Source: Thalassovita sp.
GTDB taxonomy: Bacteria; Pseudomonadota; Alphaproteobacteria; Rhodobacterales; Rhodobacteraceae
Length of the DNA stretch: 64,000 nt
Direction: 5' to 3'
Assembly: GCA_017792425.1 (NCBI GenBank)
Contig: CP051233.1
Location: forward strand, 275,457 to 339,456
The notes under the pieces are model-generated. The model was not told the origin of the DNA, ran no database searches, and worked only from the letters and a program-made list of their open reading frames with translations. This document shows, one piece after another, positions 16,426 through 24,249 of this stretch. Both the position numbers and the translations under genes were made by a program. Positions within the stretch are counted from its first letter, which is position 1, and the number at the start of each line of letters is the position of its first letter.

Positions 16426-18036
16426 ATGGCAATCACTTCTGCAAACCAGCTGGAGCTGCTGCAAACCGCCGAGGCCGTCGCCCGTGAAAAGATGATCGAC
16501 CCCGGCCTGGTGGTCGAGGCGATGGAAGAGTCGCTGGCCCGCGCCGCCAAGAGCCGGTACGGCAGCGAAATGGACATTCGCGTCTCCATCGACCGTAAGA
16601 CCGGTCGCGCCACCTTTACCCGTGTGCGGACCGTGGTCGAGGATGAGCTGCTGGAAAACTACCAAGCGGAAATGACTGTCGAGCAGGCCAAGCAATACCT
16701 GGAAAACCCCGCCGTCGGTGACACCTTCGTGGAAGAGATCCCGCCAGTGGAACTGGGCCGGATCGCGGCACAATCGGCCAAGCAGGTGATCCTGCAGAAA
16801 GTCCGCGAAGCCGAGCGTGACCGCCAGTACGAGGAATTCAAGGATCGCCAGGGCACCATCATCAATGGTGTCGTCAAGCGCGAGGAATACGGCAACGTCA
16901 TCGTGGACGTGGGCCGCGGCGAGGCGATCCTGCGCCGGAACGAAAAGATCGGCCGCGAAGCCTATCGTCCGAATGACCGCATCCGCTGCTATATCAAGGA
17001 CGTGCGCCGCGAGGCTCGCGGGCCGCAGATTTTCCTGTCGCGCACCGCGCCGGAATTCATGGCCGAACTGTTCAAGATGGAAGTGCCGGAAATCTATGAC
17101 GGTATCATCGAGATCAAGGCTGTCGCCCGCGACCCCGGTTCGCGCGCCAAGATCGCCGTGATTTCGTATGATGGCTCGATTGACCCGGTTGGCGCCTGCG
17201 TCGGTATGCGCGGAAGCCGTGTGCAGGCCGTGGTGAACGAACTGCAGGGCGAAAAGATCGACATCATCCCGTGGAACGAGGATGTCCCGACCTTCCTGGT
17301 GAACGCGCTGCAGCCGGCCGAAGTGTCCAAGGTGGTTCTGGACGAAGACGCCGAGCGGATCGAAGTGGTGGTGCCGGACGAACAGCTGTCGCTGGCCATC
17401 GGTCGCCGTGGCCAGAACGTGCGCTTGGCCAGCCAGTTGACCGGGCTGGATATCGACATCATGACCGAGTCCGATGACAGCATCAAACGCCAGAAGGAAT
17501 TCGAAGAACGCACCAAGCTGTTCATGGACGCGCTGGACGTGGATGAATTCTTTGCCCAGTTGCTGGTGGCCGAAGGGTTCGCCAACCTGGAAGAGGTCGC
17601 CTATGTCGAGCTGGACGAGTTGCTGACCATCGACGGGGTGGACGAAGACACCGCTGGCGAGTTGCAGGCCCGCGCCCGCGACGTGCTGGAAGCAGAGGCA
17701 AACGCCGCGATGGAACGCGCCCGTGAACTGGGCGTCGAGGACAGCCTGGTTGATTTCGAGGGCCTGACACCCCAAATGCTGCAGGCCCTGGCCGAAGATG
17801 GCGTCAAGACTCTGGAAGACTTTGCCACCTGCGCCGACTGGGAACTGGCCGGCGGCTGGACCACCGTGGACGGCGAACGCGTCAAGGACGAGGGCCTGCT
17901 GGAGAAGTTCGACGTTTCGCTGGAAGAGGCGCAGACCCTGATCATGACCGCCCGCATCGCGCTGGGTTGGGTCGATCCGACAGAGCTGGAAGCCGACGAA
18001 GAAGGCGAGATCGAAGAAGAGGAAGGCGAAGCCTGA
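16426..18036 (+). CDS. nusA: Transcription termination/antitermination factor NusA
   Basis: 536 residues. Binds RNA polymerase and RNA and controls pausing, termination and antitermination. Order: N-terminal polymerase-binding domain (~1-130, VEAMEESLARAAK), S1 domain (~135-200, GTIINGVVKREEYGNVIVDVG), two KH domains (~200-345, including GACVGMRGSRVQAV and AIGRRGQNVRLAS), then two C-terminal helical repeats (~360-520) and an acidic tail EADEEGEIEEEEGEA. It overlaps nothing and is followed by ylxR after 27 bases. Confidence 0.96.
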   Translation: MAITSANQLELLQTAEAVAREKMIDPGLVVEAMEESLARAAKSRYGSEMDIRVSIDRKTGRATFTRVRTVVEDELLENYQAEMTVEQAKQYLENPAVGDTFVEEIPPVELGRIAAQSAKQVILQKVREAERDRQYEEFKDRQGTIINGVVKREEYGNVIVDVGRGEAILRRNEKIGREAYRPNDRIRCYIKDVRREARGPQIFLSRTAPEFMAELFKMEVPEIYDGIIEIKAVARDPGSRAKIAVISYDGSIDPVGACVGMRGSRVQAVVNELQGEKIDIIPWNEDVPTFLVNALQPAEVSKVVLDEDAERIEVVVPDEQLSLAIGRRGQNVRLASQLTGLDIDIMTESDDSIKRQKEFEERTKLFMDALDVDEFFAQLLVAEGFANLEEVAYVELDELLTIDGVDEDTAGELQARARDVLEAEANAAMERARELGVEDSLVDFEGLTPQMLQALAEDGVKTLEDFATCADWELAGGWTTVDGERVKDEGLLEKFDVSLEEAQTLIMTARIALGWVDPTELEADEEGEIEEEEGEA

Positions 18037-18063
18037 GATCGGGCTTCGGATGGGGCGTGACGG

Positions 18064-18684
18064 ATGAGCCGTGGCGGAAAAACCAAGCTTCGGGACGAAG
18101 GTTCCGAGCGTAAATGTATCGCCACCGGCGAGGTTCAGCCTAAATATGGGTTGATCCGCTTTGTCGTAGGCCCCGATGGCCAGGTCTTTCCAGATCTGGC
18201 GGAAAAACTGCCGGGCCGCGGGATCTGGGTATCCGCGGACCGGGCCGCGCTGGACAAGTCGGTTGCGAAGAACCTGTTTTCGCGCGCCGCCAAACAGCCG
18301 GTACAGGCCCCAGCGGATCTGACCGCCCAGGTCGAGCAGATGCTGGCCCGCCGCGTGGTGGACCTGATCAGCCTGGGCCGCAAAAGCGGCACTGCGGTGG
18401 CGGGGTTCGAGAAGGTCAAGGACTGGCTGGCCAAGGATTACGCAGAGGTGCTGATCCAGGCCAGCGACGGTTCCGGCCGCGGCAAGTCGAAGCTGAGCAC
18501 GCCCTATGGCGGTTCCTTCATCGGCTGGCTGACGGCGGACGAACTGGGAATGGCCTTTGGGCGACAAACTGTGATTCACGTTGCGCTAGCCGCTGGAGGT
18601 TTGACGCGACGTGTTGTAGAGGAAGCCGCAAGACTTAAAGGACTGCGAGCTTCGGACGGCGGATCCGACCGCCGGAAAGGATAG
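18064..18684 (+). CDS. YlxR-like RNA-binding protein (DUF448 plus L7Ae-like domain)
   Basis: 206 residues. The N-terminal YlxR domain has ERKCIATGEVQPKYGLIRFV and the LPGRGIWVSADR motif. The second half (ARRVVDLISLGRKSGTAVAGFEKV) resembles the ribosomal-protein L7Ae/YlxQ group, so the protein seems to fuse two partners encoded separately in Gram-positive nusA-infB operons. Function: RNA or nucleoid binding, with detail unknown. It lies between nusA and infB, the usual place. Confidence 0.85.
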   Translation: MSRGGKTKLRDEGSERKCIATGEVQPKYGLIRFVVGPDGQVFPDLAEKLPGRGIWVSADRAALDKSVAKNLFSRAAKQPVQAPADLTAQVEQMLARRVVDLISLGRKSGTAVAGFEKVKDWLAKDYAEVLIQASDGSGRGKSKLSTPYGGSFIGWLTADELGMAFGRQTVIHVALAAGGLTRRVVEEAARLKGLRASDGGSDRRKG

Positions 18685-18693
18685 AAGAGCCAG

Positions 18694-21204
18694 ATGAGCG
18701 ATAACGACGGCAAAAAGACTTTGGGTGTACGTGGCGGCCCGCGCGCGGGCAATGTGAAGCAGAGCTTCAGCCACGGCCGGACCAAGAACGTCGTGGTGGA
18801 AACCAAGCGCAAGCGCGTTGTGGTGCCCAAGCCTGGTGCAGCCAAATCCGGGGGCGCCGCGTCTGGCAATCCCGCGCTTGGTGATCCCTCGAAGCGTCCC
18901 GCCGGGATTTCCGACGCGGAAATGGAGCGCCGCCTGAAGGCGCTGCAGGCCGCAAAGGCGCGTGAAGCCGAAGAGGCCGCCGCCCGCGAAGCCGAGGAAA
19001 AGGCCCGCGAGGAAGAACGCGAACGCCGCCGCGCCGAGGCCGAAGCCAAGGAGCGCGAGGAGCGAGAGCGCGAAGAGGCCCTGCGCGCCAAGCAGGAAGA
19101 AGAAGAGCGCAAGGCGCGCGAAGCAGAGGAAGCCGCCAAGCGCGCCTCTGCCGAAGCGGCTGCCGCTGCCAGCGCCCCGGCAGAGGAAAAGCCCTCGGCC
19201 CGTAAGCCCAAGGAAGCGCCCGCAGTCGCTCCACGTGGTGGTGTCCGCAAAGAGCGCGAAGCCGATCAGGATCGCAACGCTCGTGGCAAGGGTCGCGACG
19301 ATGGTCGCCGTTCGGGGAAACTGACGCTGAACCAGGCGCTGTCCGGTGGCGAAGGCGGACGTCAGAAATCCATGGCCGCGATGAAGCGCAAGCAAGAACG
19401 CGCGCGACAGAAGGCGATGGGCATGCAGGAACGCGAGAAGATCGTGCGCGACGTTCAGGTGCCTGAAACCATCGTTGTGTCGGAACTGGCCAACCGCATG
19501 GCTGAACGTGTTGCCGATGTGGTCAAGTCGCTGATGAAGATGGGCATGATGGTCACGCAGAACCAGCCCATTGATGCCGACACCGCCGAACTGATCATCG
19601 AGGAATTCGGCCACCGGATCGTCCGCGTTTCGGATGCGGATGTGGAGGACGTGATTGCTTCGGTCGAGGACAAGGAGGGCGATCTGTCGCCGCGTCCGCC
19701 GGTGATCACCATCATGGGCCACGTGGACCACGGCAAGACATCGCTGCTGGATGCGATCCGCAACACCAACGTGACCGCAGGCGAAGCGGGCGGGATCACC
19801 CAACATATCGGCGCGTATCAGGTAAAAACCAAGGGCGGCGATGTGCTGACCTTCCTGGATACGCCGGGCCACGCCGCGTTCACCTCGATGCGGTCGCGCG
19901 GGGCGCAGGTCACGGATATCGTGGTGCTGGTGGTTGCGGCGGACGATTCCGTCATGCCGCAGACGATCGAGGCGATCAACCACTCGAAGGCCGCAGGCGT
20001 GCCGATGATCGTGGCGATCAACAAATGCGACAAGCCCGCCGCCGACCCGATGAAGGTGCGGACCGAACTGCTGCAGCACGAAGTGGTCGTCGAGGCCATG
20101 TCGGGTGAAGTGCAGGATGTCGAAGTGTCCGCAAAGACCGGCAAGGGCCTGAACGAACTGCTGGAAGCCATCGCGCTGCAGGCGGAAATCCTGGAACTGA
20201 AGGCCAACGCCGACCGCGCCGCCGAAGGTGCCGTGATCGAGGCGCAGCTGGACGTGGGCCGTGGCCCCGTTGCAACGGTTCTGGTGCAGAAGGGTACGCT
20301 GCGGCAGGGCGATATCTTCGTCGTCGGCGAACAGTGGGGCAAGGTCCGTGCGCTGGTCGACGACAAGGGCGAACGCGTGAACGAAGCTGGCCCATCGGTT
20401 CCGGTCGAAGTGTTGGGCCTGAACGGCACCCCCGAAGCAGGCGACGTTCTGAACGTGGTCGAAACCGAGGCCCAAGCCCGCGAGATCGCGCAGTACCGTC
20501 ACAACGTTTCGAAAGAGAAGCGCGCGGCGGCTGGTGCGGCGACGACGCTGGAACAGCTGATGCAGAAGGCCAAGGACGACAAGAACGTCAAGGAACTGCC
20601 ACTGCTGGTCAAGGCGGACGTGCAGGGTTCTGCCGAGGCGATCGTTCAGGCGATGGAAAAGATCGGCAACGACGAGGTGCGCGTGCGCGTTCTGCATTAT
20701 GGTGTGGGCGCGATCACCGATACCGATGTGGGTCTGGCCGAAGCGTCTGGCGCGCCGATCATGGGCTTCAACGTTCGTGCAAACGCATCCGCCCGCAACA
20801 CCGCCAACCAGAAGGGCGTGGAAATCCGTTACTACTCGGTGATCTACGACCTGGTGGACGATGTGAAAGCGGCGGCCAGCGGTCTGCTGTCGAACGAGAT
20901 CCGCGAGAACTTCATCGGTTATGCCGAGATCAAGGAAGTGTTCAAAGTGTCGGGTGTCGGCAAGGTGGCTGGTTGTCTGGTTACAGAAGGCGTTGCCCGC
21001 CGGTCTGCCGGGGTGCGCCTGCTGCGCGACAACGTGGTGATTCACGAAGGCACGCTGAAGACACTGAAACGCTTCAAGGACGAGGTGAAAGAGGTTCAAT
21101 CTGGCCAGGAATGCGGGATGGCATTCGAGAATTACGACGATATCCGCCCCGCCGACGTGATCGAGATTTTCGAGCGCGAGGAAGTCGAGCGCAAGCTGGA
21201 CTGA
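18694..21204 (+). CDS. infB: Translation initiation factor IF-2
   Basis: 836 residues. GTPase that brings initiator tRNA to the 30S subunit. N-terminal part: a KRKRVVVPK segment, then a long charged helical region rich in Glu/Arg/Ala (~75-190). G domain begins near residue 335: GHVDHGKT, DTPGHAAF and NKCDKP are all intact. Domains II-IV follow, including the QGSAEAI and GVGAITDTDV motifs. It is the last gene of the rimP operon and is followed by a strong terminator 22 bases after the stop codon. Confidence 0.97.
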   Translation: MSDNDGKKTLGVRGGPRAGNVKQSFSHGRTKNVVVETKRKRVVVPKPGAAKSGGAASGNPALGDPSKRPAGISDAEMERRLKALQAAKAREAEEAAAREAEEKAREEERERRRAEAEAKEREEREREEALRAKQEEEERKAREAEEAAKRASAEAAAAASAPAEEKPSARKPKEAPAVAPRGGVRKEREADQDRNARGKGRDDGRRSGKLTLNQALSGGEGGRQKSMAAMKRKQERARQKAMGMQEREKIVRDVQVPETIVVSELANRMAERVADVVKSLMKMGMMVTQNQPIDADTAELIIEEFGHRIVRVSDADVEDVIASVEDKEGDLSPRPPVITIMGHVDHGKTSLLDAIRNTNVTAGEAGGITQHIGAYQVKTKGGDVLTFLDTPGHAAFTSMRSRGAQVTDIVVLVVAADDSVMPQTIEAINHSKAAGVPMIVAINKCDKPAADPMKVRTELLQHEVVVEAMSGEVQDVEVSAKTGKGLNELLEAIALQAEILELKANADRAAEGAVIEAQLDVGRGPVATVLVQKGTLRQGDIFVVGEQWGKVRALVDDKGERVNEAGPSVPVEVLGLNGTPEAGDVLNVVETEAQAREIAQYRHNVSKEKRAAAGAATTLEQLMQKAKDDKNVKELPLLVKADVQGSAEAIVQAMEKIGNDEVRVRVLHYGVGAITDTDVGLAEASGAPIMGFNVRANASARNTANQKGVEIRYYSVIYDLVDDVKAAASGLLSNEIRENFIGYAEIKEVFKVSGVGKVAGCLVTEGVARRSAGVRLLRDNVVIHEGTLKTLKRFKDEVKEVQSGQECGMAFENYDDIRPADVIEIFEREEVERKLD

Positions 21205-21226
21205 TTCCGCACGGAGTTGGAAATGC

Positions 21227-21254
21227 AAAAGGGACGGCATTTGCCGTCCCTTTT
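21227..21254. terminator. Bidirectional terminator between infB and the 45-residue gene
   Basis: Thirteen-base perfect stem AAAAGGGACGGCA / TGCCGTCCCTTTT with a TT loop. T-runs on both strands let it end infB rightward and the small gene leftward. Confidence 0.9.
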
Positions 21255-21269
21255 GACTTGGGGGGATGG

Positions 21270-21407
21270 TCAGGCTGCTTTGTTCGGTACCGGGACACCC
21301 GCGAATTCACGATTGCCTACCCGCACCAGAATCTTCCCATCCGGAAGCTGTCGGACAAAGATACCCTGTACCGAAACACAACTTCCGATAATTATCGTTC
21401 TGAGCAT
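21270..21407 (-). CDS. 45-residue small protein of unknown function
   Basis: A short open frame: MLRTIIIGSCVSVQGIFVRQ, then LPDGKILVRVGNREFAGVPV and PNKAA. The ATG is preceded by a perfect GGGAGGA with six-base spacing, and the frame ends 15 bases before a strong terminator. The regular hydrophobic/charged alternation (VRQLPDGKILVRVG) suggests a small beta-rich domain. I recall similar small proteins in Rhodobacterales but could not check. It may be the last gene of the ppiC-argJ-mutT unit or have its own promoter in 21408-21580. Confidence 0.72.
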   Translation of the reverse strand: MLRTIIIGSCVSVQGIFVRQLPDGKILVRVGNREFAGVPVPNKAA

Positions 21408-21532
21408 TCAAAGTCCTCCCAACGCGACTCTGACCAAGAACGTATTATGTTTGCGTTTGTGCGCAATCCGTAACAAAAAATCAGTAAAGTTGCCGAAAAG
21501 TATACCTATGGACAGGATTTCCGGGGATTGTT

Positions 21533-21568
21533 CACGGTTTCTTCCCCGTCAATCGTGCGGAAACCGTG
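21533..21568. repeat. Inverted repeat between mutT and the small gene
   Basis: CACGGTTTC (21533-21541) and its perfect complement GAAACCGTG (21560-21568) enclose 18 bases. There is no T-run, so it may be a regulatory or mRNA-stabilising hairpin after mutT. Confidence 0.5.
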
Positions 21569-21580
21569 GATTCGCCCCGC

Positions 21581-21979
21581 TTATAGCAAATCCCGGAGAA
21601 TCGGTATGAGCGGAATGTCAGCGGGTGGCATCGGGTATTTGCTCAACTCCTGCGAGAAAATCCACTTGAGTTTCTGACCTTCTTTCGGAGTCGGGATGCC
21701 CTCCCATTTTCGGCAGACGAACAGCGGCATCAGCAGGTGGAAGTCGTCATAGCTGTGCGAGGCGAAACTGAGAGGCGCCAGACAACTGGCCCAAGTGTTA
21801 ATGCCAAGCTCTTCCTCTAGCTCGCGGATCAGGGCGTGTTCCGGGGTTTCGCCGGGTTCGACCTTGCCGCCGGGAAATTCCCACAGCCCCGCCATGGATT
21901 TCCCGGCGGGGCGTTGGGCCAGCAGTACCCGGCCGTCCACGTCGACCAGCGCCACGGCGGAAACGAGTACAGTTTTCAT
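21581..21979 (-). CDS. mutT: 8-oxo-dGTP diphosphatase (MutT-type NUDIX)
   Basis: 132 residues, cleans oxidised dGTP from the nucleotide pool. Has the NUDIX box (GGKVEPGETPEHALIRELEE then ELGI) and MutT-like surroundings: LLAQRPAGKSMAGLWEFPGG and a C-terminal half with FASHSYDDFHLLMPLF. Length matches E. coli MutT (129). It follows argJ on the minus strand with an 11-base gap. Confidence 0.92.
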   Translation of the reverse strand: MKTVLVSAVALVDVDGRVLLAQRPAGKSMAGLWEFPGGKVEPGETPEHALIRELEEELGINTWASCLAPLSFASHSYDDFHLLMPLFVCRKWEGIPTPKEGQKLKWIFSQELSKYPMPPADIPLIPILRDLL

Positions 21980-21990
21980 CGAACCGGTCC

Positions 21991-23217
21991 TTACGAGCGG
22001 TAATCCGCGTTGATCGAGATGTAGCCGTGGGTCAGGTCACAAGTCCAGACGGTGGATTTACCCTTGCCCAGGCCGATGTCCACGTTGATCGCCAGGTACT
22101 GGCCCTTCATATAGTTGGCACCAAGGTCTTCCTTGTAAGATGGCGAAACCCAGCCATTTTCCGCAACGAGGATGTCTCCGAAACGGATGCTCAGCAAATC
22201 ACGGTCGGCCGCGGCGCCAGATTTGCCGATGGCCATGACCACGCGGCCCCAATTGGGATCTTCGCCAGCGACAGCGGTCTTGATCAGCGGCGAATTGGCG
22301 ATTGCCATCGCATGGGTGCGGGCGTCGCCGTCGCTGGCGGCGCCGGTCACGTTGACCTCGACGAACTTGGTGGCGCCTTCACCATCGCGCACCACTTGGT
22401 GAGCCAGGTCCAGCATGACCTCTTGCAGGGCCTTTTCGAAGGCTTCGTTTCCGTCCACGTTGACGCCCGACGCGCCGGTGGCGGCCAGGATCAGCGTGTC
22501 CGAGGTAGATGTGTCGCTGTCCACGGTGATACAATTGAAGGTGACATCGGTCAGATTGGACAGCAGTTTCTGCAGCTTTTTCTGATCGGCTTGCGCATCG
22601 GTGAAGATGTACACAAGCATCGTCGCCATGTCCGGCGCGATCATGCCAGATCCCTTGGCGATGCCGGCGATCTTCACGGTCTTGCCGTCGATCTGGACTT
22701 CGGCCATCGCGCCTTTCGGGAAAGTATCGGTGGTCATGATGGCGCGGGCGGCTTCCTGAATGCCGTCGGCGCTGAGCTTGTCTTTCAGTTCTTCCAGCTT
22801 GGCGGTGATACGCTCATGCGGCAGCGGTTCGCCGATCACGCCGGTTGAGGACGAGAACACGCGGCTTTCCTCGAGCCCCAGCGTCTGGGCAACAGAGGAT
22901 GTGACGGCGTGCACGGACTCGACACCGGTCTTGCCGGTAAAGGCGTTCGAATTGCCCGAGTTCACGATGATCGCGGCCGGGCCATTGTCCGGGTGGCCGG
23001 TTTTTTCCTGACAATCCAGCACGGCGGCGGACCGGGTGGCTGACCGGGTGAAGACACCGGCAATGGCGGTTCCTGCCGCAAGGCGGGCCAGCATCACATC
23101 GGTCCGTCCTGCGTAGCGGACACCAGCCTGCGTGGCGGCGAATTCCACACCGTCGATCACGGGAAGGTCAGGAAAAGAAGCGGGCGCCAGTGGCGAAACG
23201 GCAAGTGCTTTGCCCAT
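21991..23217 (-). CDS. argJ: Bifunctional glutamate N-acetyltransferase / amino-acid acetyltransferase
   Basis: 408 residues. Transfers acetyl from N-acetylornithine to glutamate (and can use acetyl-CoA) in the arginine cycle. The precursor cleaves itself before the conserved threonine in KGSGMIAPDMATML; here this lies near residue 190 as expected. ADRDLLSIRFGDI and GEDPNWGRVVMAIGKSG are further family motifs. The start is two bases after the stop of the peptidyl-prolyl isomerase gene. Confidence 0.96.
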   Translation of the reverse strand: MGKALAVSPLAPASFPDLPVIDGVEFAATQAGVRYAGRTDVMLARLAAGTAIAGVFTRSATRSAAVLDCQEKTGHPDNGPAAIIVNSGNSNAFTGKTGVESVHAVTSSVAQTLGLEESRVFSSSTGVIGEPLPHERITAKLEELKDKLSADGIQEAARAIMTTDTFPKGAMAEVQIDGKTVKIAGIAKGSGMIAPDMATMLVYIFTDAQADQKKLQKLLSNLTDVTFNCITVDSDTSTSDTLILAATGASGVNVDGNEAFEKALQEVMLDLAHQVVRDGEGATKFVEVNVTGAASDGDARTHAMAIANSPLIKTAVAGEDPNWGRVVMAIGKSGAAADRDLLSIRFGDILVAENGWVSPSYKEDLGANYMKGQYLAINVDIGLGKGKSTVWTCDLTHGYISINADYRS

Positions 23218-23219
23218 GA

Positions 23220-24074
23220 TCAGTTCTCCAGCAGGAAATCGACTTGCTTGACCAGTGCAGGGTCCAGCCCTTCTGCCCCGCTTTTGTCGATGGTGGCGGT
23301 CGCGGTCAGTTCCTGAATGCGGGCCTCGACGACCTTGCCTTCGATTTCAGCGGCAAGTTCTGCGCTGACCTCTTCCAGAGAGGGGGCGTCTTTTTCGCGT
23401 TTGTCGTTCAGCTTGATCACGTGCCAGCCGAATTGTGTGGCGACGGGGGCAGAAATCGCCCCGACCTCAAGCGCCATGACGGCCTCTTCGAAGGGAGGGA
23501 CCATCTGGCCTTCGCCGAACCAGCCAAGTTCACCCCCGTTGGGGCCGGATGGGCCTGTGGAATGAGTCTTGGCCAACTCTGCGAAATCGGCGCCGTTTTG
23601 CAGTTCGGCAATTAGTTCTTCGGCCTTTTCCTTGGATTCGACCAGGATATGGGATGCGTTGAATTCGGGGCCGCCGCTTTTGCCGGCGTACTTTTCATCA
23701 TACAGCGCCTTGACCGCCTTTTCGCTGATCGCGGCATTGGCGGCTTCTTGCAGGACTTCGCCAGCTTTCAGGGTGCGGCGTTGGTTTTCGGCCGACAGGC
23801 GGATCAGGCGCGAATCTTCTTCGGGGGCGGCCTGCATCAGGACGGTTTGCTGGATCAACTGATCCAGAATGCCGGTGAACAGTACGTCGCTGGGCAGGGT
23901 CTGATACTGCTGCGGCAGGCTTTGCTGTACCAGGATCATGTGGCCCAGAGTGATCTGCGTGCCGTTCACGGTTGCGACAACGGTGTCCGCGTCGGGGGCG
24001 TCCTCTGCAAAGGCGGGCAGGGCAAGGCACAGCGACAGGGCCGCACCCGACAGAAAAGTGAGACGTTTCGACAT
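23220..24074 (-). CDS. Parvulin-type peptidyl-prolyl isomerase, exported
   Basis: 284 residues. Signal peptide (MSKRLTFLSGAALSLCLALPAFA) directs it to the periplasm. An N-terminal helical chaperone region (~25-130) with KVLQEAANAAI-like segments leads into a PpiC domain (~135-235: ASHILVESKEKAEELIAEL, GPNGGELGWFGEGQMVPPFE, TQFGWHVIKL). The layout resembles PrsA/SurA-like foldases that assist outer-membrane proteins. AAGGA precedes the ATG. First gene of the leftward argJ-mutT unit and divergent from secA, a fitting neighbour for a secreted-protein foldase. Confidence 0.9.
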   Translation of the reverse strand: MSKRLTFLSGAALSLCLALPAFAEDAPDADTVVATVNGTQITLGHMILVQQSLPQQYQTLPSDVLFTGILDQLIQQTVLMQAAPEEDSRLIRLSAENQRRTLKAGEVLQEAANAAISEKAVKALYDEKYAGKSGGPEFNASHILVESKEKAEELIAELQNGADFAELAKTHSTGPSGPNGGELGWFGEGQMVPPFEEAVMALEVGAISAPVATQFGWHVIKLNDKREKDAPSLEEVSAELAAEIEGKVVEARIQELTATATIDKSGAEGLDPALVKQVDFLLEN

Positions 24075-24249
24075 AGTTTCGTCCTTTGATTGCTGCGCCT
24101 CGGGCGCCAACGTTGACACTGAACCAGCCGCCCCTTACATCGCCTTGAGGCTGTTGTTTGCTGGGTTTCCATGACGTTTTAGGCGGTGTGGTCAGGACGG
24201 GCAAGCAGATGCCGCGCACGATGATGTCAACGACCGGATCGGAAAAGAT

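Noticed and set aside
16147..18579. An 810-codon minus-strand frame across nusA and ylxR
   Set aside because: Antisense shadow of two well-defined genes; no domain and no ribosome site.
18586..21240. An 884-codon minus-strand frame across infB
   Set aside because: Same shadow effect; composition rich in His and Leu with no motif, opposite a complete IF-2.
21217..21609. 130-codon rightward frame over the infB terminator
   Set aside because: It reads through a strong terminator hairpin, lacks a ribosome site, and is antisense to the 45-codon frame that has one.
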